Source: Mycoplasma sp. 1018B (GTDB lineage Bacteria; Bacillota_I; Bacilli_A; Mycoplasmatales; Metamycoplasmataceae). From it: a stretch of DNA of 64,000 nucleotides. The notes under the pieces are model-generated. The model was given only the letters and a program-made list of their open reading frames with translations. It ran no database searches and was not told where the DNA came from. The DNA is taken from NCBI RefSeq assembly GCF_024582675.1, contig NZ_CP102084.1, forward strand, positions 558,001 to 622,000. Reading direction: 5' to 3'. The position numbers were made by a program, and so were the translations under genes. Below are positions 21,588 through 31,759 of the stretch, in pieces; the first letter of the stretch is position 1, and each line of letters opens with the position of its first letter.

Positions 21588-21663
21588 TGGTACATTCTGT
21601 GGGGATCGAACCCACGACCCAGGGATTAAGAGTCCCTTGCTCTGCCAGCTGAGCTAAGAATGC
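21588..21663 (-). tRNA. tRNA-Lys (anticodon CUU)
   Basis: On the minus strand the acceptor GCATTCT pairs with AGAATGT. The anticodon stem GGGA/TCCC holds loop CTCTTAA with CTT at 34-36, and the CCA end is encoded. It reads AAG, which is rarely used in these AT-rich genes. Confidence 0.92.
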
Positions 21664-21708
21664 ATTACTACAAAAATTATTATACCTTAAATTAAAAATT
21701 TGATTAAA

Positions 21709-22602
21709 CTATAAATTAATATGATTTAAAAATTCCATTAATTTTTCTTTTAATTCTTTGTTTATTTCTAATACTATTGCTACATAAGCTTCAGGGCCTG
21801 TATGAATGGAAACAACTGGAGCTATTTTATGAACTAAGGGTTTGATATTATAAATTTTACTAAACTCATTGATAATTTCATTTTGTTCTTCTATTTTGGC
21901 ATTTGAATGTAAATATATATAGCAAAGCTCGTTATTTTGATTTTCTAACTTAAAATTAGATTTAGAAGCAATATTTTTTAATACAGTTTTTTTAAAAACT
22001 CTCCCAACTCCTTCTTTTAATAATTTGCCATCACTAAAAGTAATTAAAGGAACTATATTAAACATTTTGGCAACTAAAGCAGCAGAAGGATGTAATCTTC
22101 CACCTTTTACTAAGTATTTATTATATTTAGGTATTAATGTTATTGAATTTCTAAAACCTTTATTTTCAATAAAATCAAGATATTCTTCCAATTTACTTGA
22201 ATCATTAGATAATTGTTTTTCTAATCAAAGTAAATCTAAAACAATTAATTGTACAATTTGTTTTGATTTAACAATTCTTACTTTAGGAAAATCTTGACTT
22301 AATAAATTTAACATTTGATATGTTCCTGAAAGATGTTGTGAAATAGGATAAACAATTATTTGATCATATTCTTTACTTAATTGTTCAAAGAGTTCTTCAG
22401 CTTCTCCTATATTAATTGCTGATGTTTTAGCATCATTATTATCTTTATAAAATTGAAATAAATTATTACTATTAATTTCAATCCCATCTTTATATTCTTT
22501 ACCATCAATAATAATATGTAATGGTAGATAAAATCATCCTTTTTTATTTGCTTCTTCCTTAGTCAACCCGCAAGAAGAATCAACAATTATTGCATATTTC
22601 AT
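21709..22602 (-). CDS. DegV-family fatty-acid-binding protein, 297 aa
   Basis: The start MKYAIIVDSSCGL is the typical DegV strand with the DSS motif. HLSGTYQ supplies the second ligand-binding signature, and KYLVKGGRL and HTGPEAYVAI follow in order. DegV/FakB proteins present bound fatty acid to the FakA kinase for incorporation into phospholipids. Two TGA Trp codons occur in the N-terminal half. A TATAAT box ends 6 nt before the ATG and there is no RBS. It is divergent from the tRNA-binding protein gene. Confidence 0.9.
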
Positions 22603-22608
22603 ATGTTT

Positions 22609-22614
22609 ATTATA
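22609..22614 (-). promoter_or_regulatory. -10 box of the degV-family gene, leaderless arrangement
   Basis: TATAAT on the minus strand ends 6 nt before the ATG at 22602. Confidence 0.6.
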
Positions 22615-22623
22615 CTTAAAGAT

Positions 22624-22629
22624 TATAAT
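22624..22629 (+). promoter_or_regulatory. -10 box of the tRNA-binding protein gene, leaderless arrangement
   Basis: TATAAT ends 7 nt before the ATG at 22637. Only 34 nt separate the two divergent starts, so the two promoters nearly touch. Confidence 0.6.
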
Positions 22630-22636
22630 TATTATT

Positions 22637-23263
22637 ATGATATTTTTTAAAGTTAATGATAAATTTTTAAACACATCAATCATTTTTGTCAATAGCGCAA
22701 TTCAAGGCAAAAAAATAATAAATATTGAAGAATTACATTTAAATTTATTAGTTGATGAAAAGATGAATGTAAAATTAATAAATTTATTTACTAATAATTT
22801 AATTACCAACAAAAAAAATTATAGTATTTTACAAGAAGATCAAATAAATGATATTATTCAAAAAATTTTAAAATATGAACCAAATCTCATTTTTCATACT
22901 AAAGAAACATATGCATTGGGTAAAATTGTGCAAAGAAATAAACATCCTAAAAGTGATAAATTAGCTATTTTAAAAGTAGATTTTAAAAATTTTGAAAAGC
23001 AAATTATTACTAATACAACTTATTCACTTGAAAATATGTATTTTTTATTTGCTCTAGAAGGTTTTATTACTTTTAACGCAGAAGAAATTAAAGAAAGTAA
23101 GGTTTTAGATAATATTAGTCAAGGAATGATTTTATCTAGCAAAAGTTTAAATTTATCAATAGAAAATGATGAATTAACTAAAATATTAAATGATGAAAAA
23201 ATAGTAAATAAATATTGGGGAAATAATATAAAAAAATTATTAAATGATTTACAAGAAATTTAA
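22637..23263 (+). CDS. tRNA-binding (YtpR/EMAP-type) domain protein, 208 aa
   Basis: Residues from about 95 to 195 form an OB-fold tRNA-binding domain: ALGKIVQRNKHPKSDKLAILKV is the usual start, and a GMILSS motif lies near the end. The N-terminal half resembles the alpha/beta domain of YtpR, a free-standing relative of the PheT N-terminus. The role is unknown. It ends 7 nt before tyrS, which suggests the two are transcribed together and both serve tRNA. Confidence 0.78.
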   Translation: MIFFKVNDKFLNTSIIFVNSAIQGKKIINIEELHLNLLVDEKMNVKLINLFTNNLITNKKNYSILQEDQINDIIQKILKYEPNLIFHTKETYALGKIVQRNKHPKSDKLAILKVDFKNFEKQIITNTTYSLENMYFLFALEGFITFNAEEIKESKVLDNISQGMILSSKSLNLSIENDELTKILNDEKIVNKYWGNNIKKLLNDLQEI

Positions 23264-23270
23264 GGAAAAA

Positions 23271-24512
23271 ATGAATATAATTGAAGACTTAGAATTACGT
23301 GGTATTTTGAAACAAATTAGTAACAAAGAAAAATTTTTAAAATTAAATCCTACAGAAACTGCAATTTATGGTGGTTTTGATCCTAGTGCTATAAGTTTAC
23401 ATTTAGGTAATTATATTTTAATTGCTACTTTAAAAAGATTTCAACAATATGGATATACTGTTTATGCACTTGTGGGTGGTGCTACTGGAATGATTGGTGA
23501 TCCTTCTTTTAGAAATAGCGAAAGAAATTTATTAGATAATGAAACTATAACTAAAAATAAAAAAAATATTATTCATCAACTAAAAAAACAAAAATTAATT
23601 GTTAAAGATAATTTGAATTTTTATAAAAAAATGAATGTAATAAATTTTTTAAGAAATGTTGGTAAATTAACAAATGTTTCTTATATGTTAAATAAAGAAT
23701 CTGTTATAAAAAGAATAGAAAAAGGTTTATCTTTTACAGAATTCACTTATCAACTATTACAAGGATATGATTTTTTAAAACTTTATCAAAATAATAATGT
23801 AAAAGTTCAATTAGGCGGAAGCGATCAATGAGGCAACATTGTTACAGGATTAGATATGATTAATAAAATTGAGGGAAATGATCATAAAGCAGTTGGTATT
23901 ACTTTAGACTTATTAACAGATGAAAATGGCAATAAAATAGGTAAATCAACTGGTGGCGGATCTCTTTGACTTGATAAAAATTTATCTTCTCCTTATGATA
24001 TGTATCAATATTTAATTAATCAAAGTGATTCAACGGCAATTAAATTTCTTAAATGATTAACATTTTTGTCCTTAGAACAAATTAATAATATTGCTAGTTT
24101 ACATAATGAGAATCTCAAGCAAAGATATGCTCAAAAAACTTTAGCATATGAAGTAGTTAAAGATATTTTTGGTAAGAAAGAAGCTCAAATAACTACAAAA
24201 ATTTCAAAGGTTTTATTTGACAAAAATTTTGATCTTTTAAAGCTTAATAATTTGGAAATTGAAAGATTAAAAAAATATTTACCTTGTCTTAAAATAAAAT
24301 TAAAAACAAATATTATCGATTGTTTAATTGAAAATAAAATTTTACAATCTAAAAGAGAAGCAAGAGAATTTATTAATACTGGTGCTTTAAAAATTGATAA
24401 TGATTATTTAACTTTAGATACTATTTTTAATCCTATGTATTATGAAGGTAACTATTCTTTTATTAAAAAAGGTAAAAAACAAATTATTTTATTAGAAAAA
24501 ATAAATATCTAA
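23271..24512 (+). CDS. tyrS: Tyrosyl-tRNA synthetase, 413 aa
   Basis: A class I synthetase. GGFDPSAISLHLGNY carries the HIGH-like motif (HLGN), VQLGGSDQWGN binds tyrosine, and KIGKSTGG is the KMSKS-like loop. The C-terminal S4-like domain (about residues 345-405) includes SKREAREFINTGALKI. Several Trp codons are TGA. I placed the start at 23271 because TAAGGA precedes it and HIGH spacing is normal; an ATG at 23244 lies inside the preceding gene. Confidence 0.93.
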
Positions 24513-24526
24513 TATGATATTTATAT

Positions 24527-24600
24527 GCCAATTTAGTTTAGTGGTAAAACAGCTGACTCGTAATCAGCAATCACGAGTTCGATTCTCGTATTTGGCACCA
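24527..24600 (+). tRNA. tRNA-Thr (anticodon CGU)
   Basis: The acceptor GCCAATT pairs with ATTTGGC apart from one T-T mismatch. The anticodon stem GCTGA/TCAGC holds loop CTCGTAA with CGT at 34-36, and CCA is encoded. It reads ACG. Confidence 0.9.
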
Positions 24601-24610
24601 TATCAAAATT

Positions 24611-24647
24611 AAAAAAAGTAAATCTATTTTAAGATTTACTTTTTTTA
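24611..24647. terminator. Terminator between tRNA-Thr and topA
   Basis: A stem of about 15 bp (24611-24625 with 24632-24646) carries A and T tracts on both sides. It overlaps the end of the convergent topA gene. Confidence 0.8.
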
Positions 24648-26608
24648 ACATATTTTTTATTATTATTTTTAATATAGTTACATTGAGGATAATTTTGACA
24701 AGCAAAAAAATAACCAAACTTGCTTTTTTTCAAAATTAGTGCACCTTGATCATTAGGACATTGTTCTTTATCAATTATAGGTTGGGAATAATTACATTTT
24801 GGAAAATTGCTGCAACCAATAAATTTGCCAAATTTACTATTTTTTTCAATTAAATCCCCATTATCTACAGGACATTTTTCTTCAAGAATTAATGATGTTA
24901 TTGCTGTTTTTTCTAATTTTTCCTTAGCCATATCATAAGTTGAATTAAACCTATTTCAAAAATCGTTCATTAATAATGGAACGGATAAATTATTATTTGC
25001 TATTAAATCTAATTGCTCTTCAACTTGTGCTGTATAACTTTCATTAATAATATTTGGAAAACCATCAAGCAATTTACTTAAAACAACTTTGCCAAATTCT
25101 GTTGGTAATAACACGCCTTTTACATTTTGAGCATATTGTCTTTCTAAAACTATTTTAACAGTTGAAGCAAAAGTTGAAGGACGGCCAACTTTTATATTAT
25201 CTAAAGCTTCTATCAATGAACCCTCACTATATCTTGAAGGAGGTAATGTTTGATGTTCACTAAAGATAAAATCACTGACAAATACTTTATCTCCTATTTT
25301 ATAATCTAATTTAATAGTTAAAATATTTTCATCTTCTTCAATATTATTATCATTATTATCATTAATAATATAGTATCCTTTGAAAATTATTTCGCTTGTA
25401 CTTAATTTAAAAGTTAATTCATTCTTGCTAAAAGTAAAATTAATTATTTTAAATACTGGTGGTTTAATTAAGGCTTTTAATGTATTATCGTATATCAATT
25501 TATATATATTGAATTCTTCTTTTGTTAGACTATATTTATTTAATGCTTCTTGAGGTTTTAATGCTATATTAGTAGGTCTGATGGCTTCGTGGGCATCTTG
25601 TTCTCCTGAAAAACCCTTAATTTCTTCAGCTACATAGTCATTACCATAAATTTTCATTATGTATTTTTTTGCTTCGCTTACGAATGTTTCACTTAATCTA
25701 GTACTATCTGTTCTTGGATAAGTTATTAATCCGCCATCTCCATATCCTTCGTATAAACGTTGCATAATTGCTTGTGTTGCTATGGAACTATATGGTGATT
25801 TTTTATATAAAACAGATTGTTTAAAAGGCGTAACAGCTATATTTTTTCTAACTAATTCTTTAACATCTTTAACCAAAAGCAAATTTTGAGGTTCTTTTGC
25901 TAATTCTTTTTTAACAAAATCTAATTCATCTTCAAATATTCAACTTTTTTGTCCAGTCTTATGTTGTTCTATATATAAAAACGCATCAAAAAAATTATTT
26001 TCATGTTTAATTCTTGCTGACAATTTTGAATAAAGAAGAGGAATAAATTTTTCGATTTCGTTTTCTCTATCAATTATTAATTTTAAAGCAATTGATTGAA
26101 CTCTTCCAGCACTTGGAAAAGTTGGAGAATTAGATAATTTAGTATTCATTAAAGCAGAAAGTCTAAAACCTATTATTCTATCTAACATTCTTCGTGCTTT
26201 TTGAGCATCCACTAAAGCATCATCAATTTTTTTGGGATTTTCTAAAGCATTTAAAATAGCTACTTTAGTTATTTCATTGTATTTAATACGATTATATTTA
26301 TTTTCAACTTTTAAAGCTTTTACTAAATGATTTCCAATAGATTCACCTTCTCTATCAGGATCAGTAGCAATATAAATTCATTGAGCTTCTTTAGCAGCTT
26401 TTTTTAATTTATTTACTATATCATTTTTGCTTTTATCCAAAACATATTTAGGTTCTCATTTATCTAAATCAATACCTAATTTCATCAATCCAGTAGTACT
26501 TAATTTCATTATATGGCCTACTGAAGCCATAACTTCATAATCTGAACCTAAATATTTTTTAATAGTTGCCACCTTATTAGGAGACTCAACAATTACTAGT
26601 TTAAACAT
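24629..26608 (-). CDS. topA: DNA topoisomerase I, 659 aa
   Basis: It relaxes negative supercoils with a single-strand break. The N-terminal TOPRIM domain shows LVIVESPNK and ATDPDREGE. The active-site tyrosine is in [12 protein letters not shown] (about Tyr297). The C-terminus has two C4 zinc ribbons of the form CPxDxG...CxxxPxCxY. Five or more Trp codons are TGA. The gene stands alone and converges on tRNA-Thr. No Shine-Dalgarno is visible before the ATG. Confidence 0.94.
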
Positions 26609-26729
26609 ATAAAAACAATAACACAAAAAACAAAAAAAATAAATTTTTTATTCTTATTTTTAAGCTTTTTTATAACTTTCTTATTAAAAATATTCTCTAA
26701 TATTAATTTTTATTAATATTAATTTAAAC

Positions 26730-26796
26730 TATAATATTAAAGAGTAATTATAGATTACTCCTTGGCTATTTAGCCCAAAAGTCCAAAAGGAGATCG
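26730..26796 (+). promoter_or_regulatory. rpsF promoter and leader hairpins
   Basis: TATAAT (26730-26735) is followed by a perfect 7-bp hairpin GAGTAAT/ATTACTC (26742-26748 with 26754-26760), then a short GGCT/AGCC hairpin (26764-26773), then AAGGAGATCG. The S6-S18 dimer is known to repress rpsF operons through a leader element in other bacteria. I see the hairpins but not the full consensus. Confidence 0.4.
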
Positions 26797-27150
26797 ATGT
26801 CAAAATACGAAATAATGATGATTGTTGATTCAAAAGCTGATGTTAACATTGGTTTTAATTTAGTTAATGAAGTTTTTGGAAAAACAAACGTTAAAAAAGC
26901 GGAAAAATTAGAAAACACTGATTTAGCATATGAAATTAACGGCTCAACAAAAGCACAATACTTAGTATTTTTAATAGAGGCCCAATCAAACTTAATAGCT
27001 GAATTTATACGTCGTAGTAATATAAGAAAAGAAATTTTAAGACATTTAGTAATTAATTTAGATACAGAAAAAGGTTTTGGAAAAGCTAAGAAAACCTTTA
27101 AAAAACCCAATACTGTAAAGAAACATTTTGAAAAAAAGGATGTTAAATAA
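26797..27150 (+). CDS. rpsF: 30S ribosomal protein S6, 117 aa
   Basis: bS6 is recognised from SKYEIMMIVDSKAD, LAYEINGSTKAQYLVFLIEA and IRKEILRHLVINLD. The C-terminus has a basic tail. An AAGGAGAT RBS precedes the ATG. It is the first gene of the conserved rpsF-ssb-rpsR operon. Confidence 0.94.
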   Translation: MSKYEIMMIVDSKADVNIGFNLVNEVFGKTNVKKAEKLENTDLAYEINGSTKAQYLVFLIEAQSNLIAEFIRRSNIRKEILRHLVINLDTEKGFGKAKKTFKKPNTVKKHFEKKDVK

Positions 27151-27167
27151 TTTAATTTAGGATAATT

Positions 27168-27692
27168 ATGAATTTAAATAAAGTTGTTTTAATAGGTCGT
27201 TTAAGTAGCATGTTTTACTCACAAACTGCATCTGGTATATCTTATTTAAGATGTACTATTGCAATTAATAGAAGAACTACACAAAACGTTAATGAAACTG
27301 TTGATTTTATTCCAGTAATATTATGAAGACAAACTGCTGATTTTATTCATCGTAATTGTGACAAAGGCGATTTAGTTTCTGTTGAAGGTAATATTCAAAC
27401 ATCACAATATAAGAATAAAAATGGTGATATTGTTAATGATTTTGTTATAGTAGCAGAATCAATAAATCAATTAGAAACAAGAGCACAAAGAGAATATAGA
27501 AGAAATAAACAATATAGTAATTACACTACTAATAATGATATAAATGATTCAGTTAATAAATCAATTACTAACACTGAACATTTTGAATATAACAAACCAA
27601 CTATTGGTTTTAATTTACCTAACGAAAATGAAGTAGACGATACCAATGCAGAAACAATTTTTGGTTTAGATTCATTAGATGACTTAGATTAA
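27168..27692 (+). CDS. ssb: Single-stranded DNA-binding protein, 174 aa
   Basis: The OB fold spans about residues 1-110 (MNLNKVVLIGRLSS, then TIAINRR, then VDFIPVILWRQTADF, with Trp encoded by TGA). An Asn-rich linker follows. The acidic tip ends LDSLDDLD, lacking the usual DDDIPF end but keeping acidic character for partner binding. It protects ssDNA in replication and repair. It lies between rpsF and rpsR. Confidence 0.92.
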
Positions 27693-27708
27693 AATAAAGG
27701 AATTTAAT

Positions 27709-27975
27709 ATGAAAAAAAATAACAAAAAAAATGCTTTTACTAAACGTCGTAAATGTGAAATGTGTGAATTAAAAATTAATTACCTAGATTACAAAAACGT
27801 TGAATTTCTTTCAAAATTTGTCAATGGTACTGGTCAAATAAAGGCTAAAAGTATGACTGGCGCTTGTTCAAAAGATCAAAGAAAAATTGCTACTGCTATT
27901 AAAAGAGCTCGTTTTATGGCTTTAATGCCTTTTGCTAAAGATCGTGTTCGTATTATTAAATCAAATCAAAATTAA
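27709..27975 (+). CDS. rpsR: 30S ribosomal protein S18, 88 aa
   Basis: bS18 is recognised from the CEMCELKINYLDYKNVEFLSKF start and KIATAIKRARFMALMPF. It binds S6 on the 30S platform. A CxxC pair near residue 17, with another Cys at about 57, may hold a zinc remnant. It is the last gene of the operon and is followed directly by a terminator. Confidence 0.94.
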   Translation: MKKNNKKNAFTKRRKCEMCELKINYLDYKNVEFLSKFVNGTGQIKAKSMTGACSKDQRKIATAIKRARFMALMPFAKDRVRIIKSNQN

Positions 27976-27999
27976 AAAATGCATGCAAATGCATTTTTT
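27974..27999 (+). terminator. Terminator of rpsF-ssb-rpsR
   Basis: Stem AAAAAATGCAT pairs with ATGCATTTTTT around a short loop, directly after the stop codon. Confidence 0.8.
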
Positions 28000-28000
28000 A

Positions 28001-28006
28001 TATAAT
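28001..28006 (+). promoter_or_regulatory. -10 box of tsaC, leaderless arrangement
   Basis: TATAAT ends 6 nt before the ATG at 28013, immediately after the rpsR terminator. There is no RBS. Confidence 0.6.
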
Positions 28007-28012
28007 TAAAAT

Positions 28013-28471
28013 ATGAATTTTGACGAAATTTTTATATGTAATACTGATACTGTATGTGGAATTGGCGGTCCAGTTAATCAAACAACTTTAGAAACTCTTT
28101 ATTTTCTAAAAAAAAGAAATAAAAATAAAAAGATTATGATCGTAGTAGGTTCAATAGAACAAGCACAAAAATTTCAACAATGAAATAATGAAGCAACACA
28201 ATGAGCAAACAAATATTGGCCTGGACCATATTCAATAGTTGTAAATAATCAAGGTTTTAGAATGCCTAAAAATAAAGAATTATGTAATTTTTTAATCAAA
28301 AATGGTCCTATGTATTTAACTAGTGCAAATATTTCAGGAAAAACCCCTATTAATTTAAATAATGCAAATGAAATTTTTCCATTAGTAAAAAAAATTTACC
28401 ACTTTCGTGGTAAATCTTCAAATCAAGCAAGTAAAATTTATAGTTTAGATGAAAATAAATGAATTAGATAA
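28013..28471 (+). CDS. tsaC: Sua5/YrdC-type threonylcarbamoyl-AMP synthase, 152 aa
   Basis: It makes threonylcarbamoyl-adenylate for the t6A37 modification of tRNAs that read ANN codons. NTDTVCGIG matches the family PTDTVYGL strand, WPGPYSIVV the next block, and LTSANISG the conserved TSAN loop. Three Trp codons are TGA. At 152 residues it is short for TsaC (usually about 185-200), probably a minimal version. It stands alone with a TATAAT 6 nt before the ATG. Confidence 0.85.
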
Positions 28472-28498
28472 TTTTTTAATCTAATTCATTTATTTTTT
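28457..28498. terminator. Terminator between tsaC and thiI
   Basis: A 13-bp stem (28457-28469 with 28479-28491) is followed by a T-rich tract and includes the tsaC stop region. Confidence 0.8.
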
Positions 28499-28513
28499 TA
28501 TTAAGCTTAAATA

Positions 28514-29644
28514 TTAAATATTTATTATCTGCATATTATTTTCTAACAACTCATTTTCTAATTCATCTAATAAATTTAACTCACTCTCAAGTTGTTCGGA
28601 ATATTCTAATTTAGGTTTTGTCACAGGTTTTTTTGGAGCAAATAATTCACAAGTTTCATTTGCTTTTTCAATTGATATTTCGTAAGTACCTATTTTTTTT
28701 GCAATTTCAATTGTTTCATTTTTATCATTTATCAATAGAGGTCTTAGTATTAACAATTTACTAGCACTAGCTATTGTTGATAATGATTCTAGAGTTTGAG
28801 AAGCTACTTGACCTAAATTTTCACCATTAGATAATGCAATAATATTATTATTTAATGCTATTTTACTTGCAATTCGATAGAAACTTCTACGCATCAAATT
28901 AATTTTATAAGCTTGATTTGATACAAAATGAATATAATTCATCAATTTTGAATAATCAGCTAAATAAAATTTGGTTTCTCCTTGATATAATTTTAAAATT
29001 TTAATTAATCTTTGCATTTTATCTATTGTTTTTGCATCGGTTTGAGGAGGCGAAATAAATGATAAAAAGTCTACTTTTAAACCTCTTTTCATCAATAAAT
29101 AAGCAGCAACAGGAGAATCAATTCCTCCACTCATTAAATGTAGAACCTTTCCACTAACGCCCACTGGTAATCCGCCTAGACCTTTTATTTCTTGAATAAA
29201 AATATATGCCTTTTTTTGTCTTATTTCTACATTTATTATAATTTCAGGATCATTAACATCAACTTTAATATTTAAATTATTGTCTAAAACATATGAACCT
29301 AAAATATTATTTAGTTGATTAGAATTATAAACAAAACTTTTGTCTGATCTACGTGAATTAATTTTAAATGTTTTGTAATTTTTACTTAATTCTAAAGTTT
29401 TTGTTTTAATTAAATTAATATCTTTTTCTAATTCAATTACAGGAGAATAAGAATGAATACCAAAAACATATTGTAGATTAATTAAATTTTTTTGATTATA
29501 TTCAACAAACATACGATCATATTCAGTTTTAACATTAGTTGCTAAAATTCTTTTAACATGAAATTCTAATTGTTTTATAAAAATATCTCGATTTCTATTT
29601 TTAAGTGTTAATTCACCGTATCTAATTAAAATTTTATTAAACAT
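28514..29644 (-). CDS. thiI: tRNA 4-thiouridine synthase, 376 aa
   Basis: It adenylates U8 of tRNA for thiolation. The N-terminal ferredoxin-like and THUMP regions (about residues 1-165) precede the PP-loop MSGGIDSPVAAYLL (about residue 170). No rhodanese domain follows, as in Firmicutes. In Bacillus thiI is neighbour to ezrA and a cysteine desulfurase; here an ezrA-like gene overlaps its start by 8 nt. The C-terminus is acidic. A desulfurase partner is not in this window. Confidence 0.92.
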   Translation of the reverse strand: MFNKILIRYGELTLKNRNRDIFIKQLEFHVKRILATNVKTEYDRMFVEYNQKNLINLQYVFGIHSYSPVIELEKDINLIKTKTLELSKNYKTFKINSRRSDKSFVYNSNQLNNILGSYVLDNNLNIKVDVNDPEIIINVEIRQKKAYIFIQEIKGLGGLPVGVSGKVLHLMSGGIDSPVAAYLLMKRGLKVDFLSFISPPQTDAKTIDKMQRLIKILKLYQGETKFYLADYSKLMNYIHFVSNQAYKINLMRRSFYRIASKIALNNNIIALSNGENLGQVASQTLESLSTIASASKLLILRPLLINDKNETIEIAKKIGTYEISIEKANETCELFAPKKPVTKPKLEYSEQLESELNLLDELENELLENNMQIINI

Positions 29645-31185
29645 ACATTTTCCTTCTCATAAATGAAATTAATATTCTATAAGCTTCTTCATATTTTTTT
29701 GAATTTAAATTATTATCAATTAAATCTTTAATTATAAAAAATTTTTCATTGTTTACAAAATTTATAATGTATTTATTTAATAATTTTTCAGTCATTTTTT
29801 TATAAATTCAAGCTGTGTAAATTTCTTTGTAAATTAAATAAAAAATTTCATTGTGTTTTTTTCTATCAATTAAAGTTTTATTAACTTCTAAGAAGTTAAT
29901 ATTATTTTGTAAAAATTGCATTTTTTTGTAGTTTTTATTAGTATTTTCAATTAAATTATAATTACTCAACATTCAGTAAAACATATTAATATGTACATTA
30001 TTAATATAAAGGATATATTTTTTTATAAAATTCTCTTTGTATTTTTATTAAATAATCATTAGTATTTTTAAAATAATTGAAATAGTTTCTAATTCTTTTT
30101 TAATTCTAAAATGGAATTCTGAGAATATTTACCTAAAATATAAATTTTTTCAATTTTTTCATTGATGTTTTAAAATAAAGATTTAATTTATAAAAATTTT
30201 CTTCTTCTAATAAATTTTTAAATGATAAAAATTTTTCATGATTTTTATTAACTATTTTTAAAATATTTGTAGATTTAGTTATTAAATCATTGATTTTAAA
30301 ATTTCAATATTTGTTATTTTGAAATATAAAAATTAAATTAAAAATATAACCTAATTTTTTTATAATGATATTTAAAGGTTCTAATATTCAATTACTATTT
30401 TTAATCATTAAATATTCGTTATTTAATAATTCGATTTCTTCAATATTTAAATTGCTTTCTTTGATTAATAAAGGTAAAAATTTTTTTATTGATATTTCAA
30501 TTTTTACTAAATTATTTATTTTATTAGCAAATAGAATAATTCTTTTTTTATTTTCTTCAATGCTATTTGCTACATTGGTTATTTTATTTGTTTGTTTTTG
30601 TTCTTCTATAGTTTTTGTTAATTCATAAAGATTATTAAGTTTTTCTTTAACAAATGAATAACTTATATTTAATATATCTTTATTAATTTCTAAATATTTG
30701 TTTATGTAATTAAGTATTTCAAAAGATTCATTAGAACCTGTTTCAATTAAATTTCAAGAATCATTGATTATTTTTGTTAAGGATTTATATTCTTCTACAA
30801 AATTATCGATTTTAGTTTTAAAAATAAAAAGAGTGCGTTGATTCTTTTGAATTTCAAAAATGTTTATAAATGATATTTTTTTTTGGTTAATTTCTTTTAA
30901 ATTTTCAAATTCTTCTAAATAATTTATTAAAATTTTATATAAATTTTTTATTTTTTTATGTTTTTCCAAATATCTTGTTTGAGATTTAGAAATGGAATTA
31001 AAACGCCTTAGTGTGCTTAAAATATCATTTTCTATATTTTTTAAAGTTTCTTCTAAATCGGTTAATATTTTATTATTTTTTTCATTTTTATATTTTTGAA
31101 AAATTAAAAACGATAAATAAATAAATAATAATAACAAAATTAATAAAAAGATGCTTCCCAAACTATAAATAAGATAGTATTTCAT
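29637..31185 (-). pseudogene. ezrA-like septation regulator gene with four frameshifts
   Basis: The first frame (31185 to the TAG at 30133-30135, 350 aa) has an N-terminal membrane segment at about residues 5-29 and then continuous helical coiled-coil sequence, the topology of EzrA, which restrains FtsZ rings. Further 3' the coding sense jumps frame at least four times between about 30010 and 30160, each time at an A or T run. A final frame of about 120 residues ends MRRKMYV at 29637, overlapping thiI by 8 nt. The summed length of about 515 residues fits EzrA (about 560). The thiI neighbourhood supports the family. It is either a true decay product or a run of sequencing indels. Confidence 0.6.
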
Positions 31186-31191
31186 AGAATA

Positions 31192-31197
31192 ATTATA
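31192..31197 (-). promoter_or_regulatory. -10 box of the ezrA-like gene, leaderless arrangement
   Basis: TATAAT on the minus strand ends 6 nt before the ATG at 31185, and there is no RBS. Confidence 0.5.
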
Positions 31198-31275
31198 ATA
31201 ATTTTATTAATCTTTTATTTATTAAAATAATTCCTTTTAAAATAAAAACTTTAATCTTTGTAACTAAAAAATATA

Positions 31276-31309
31276 AAAATAAAATCCCTATTGGAATTTT
31301 ATTTTTTTT
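31276..31309 (-). terminator. Terminator of rpmG
   Basis: A stem of about 13 bp with one wobble (31276-31288 with 31293-31305) and a 4-nt loop overlaps the rpmG stop codon. Confidence 0.75.
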
Positions 31310-31451
31310 CTTTATGATTAGTTTGTTTTCTACATGTAGAACAAAATTTAGAAATTTCTATTTTTTCTGGATTATTCTTTTTATTTTTTTTGCTAATGTA
31401 ATTTTCATTCTTACATTCAGTACATGCTAATGTAAAACCTTCTCTTGGCAT
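31299..31451 (-). CDS. rpmG: 50S ribosomal protein L33, 50 aa
   Basis: A short gene starting [18 protein letters not shown] and ending [16 protein letters not shown]. The two CxxC pairs (about residues 10-13 and 37-40) are those of zinc-binding (C+) bL33. The length is right for the family. GGAGATATTA precedes the ATG. It stands alone between ftsY-ylxM and the ezrA-like gene. Confidence 0.93.
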   Translation of the reverse strand: MPREGFTLACTECKNENYISKKNKKNNPEKIEISKFCSTCRKQTNHKEKK

Positions 31452-31519
31452 ATTAATATCTCCTTTATTTTATTTGTTATTATGGTTAAAGTCAATAATA
31501 ACAAATTATAACAAATATA

Positions 31520-31759
31520 TTATTTTGAACTAGTTAACTTATTATGTATTTTTCTTAAATTATTTATTGCTTTATGCACACTATCATATGCTGCAGTTCT
31601 AGTAGTTGCTGTAATATTTGCTATTTCCATATAAGACAAATTTTCTAAAAAATATAACATAAAAGTTTGTTTTTGTACTTGAGTTAAAAAATGATTATAT
31701 TTTTCAAAAAGTAAAATTAATTCTTCTCTTTGATCAATATCACTTAATTTATTATTCAT
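31520..31759 (-). CDS. ylxM: YlxM/UPF0122 helix-turn-helix protein, 79 aa
   Basis: A small sigma70-region-4-like HTH protein. ELILLFEKYNHFLTQVQKQTF and the helix LSYMEIANITATTRTAAYDSVHKAINNL are typical of YlxM. In Streptococcus and Bacillus the gene sits beside ffh and the protein binds signal-recognition-particle components; here it follows ftsY, the SRP receptor. The ATG at 31759 lies inside the ftsY end (8-nt overlap). Confidence 0.85.
   Translation of the reverse strand: MNNKLSDIDQREELILLFEKYNHFLTQVQKQTFMLYFLENLSYMEIANITATTRTAAYDSVHKAINNLRKIHNKLTSSK

Noticed and set aside
30365-30628. Plus-strand hydrophobic frame of 87 codons
   Set aside because: It is the mirror of the Lys/Glu-rich coiled coil of the ezrA-like gene; no RBS is present.
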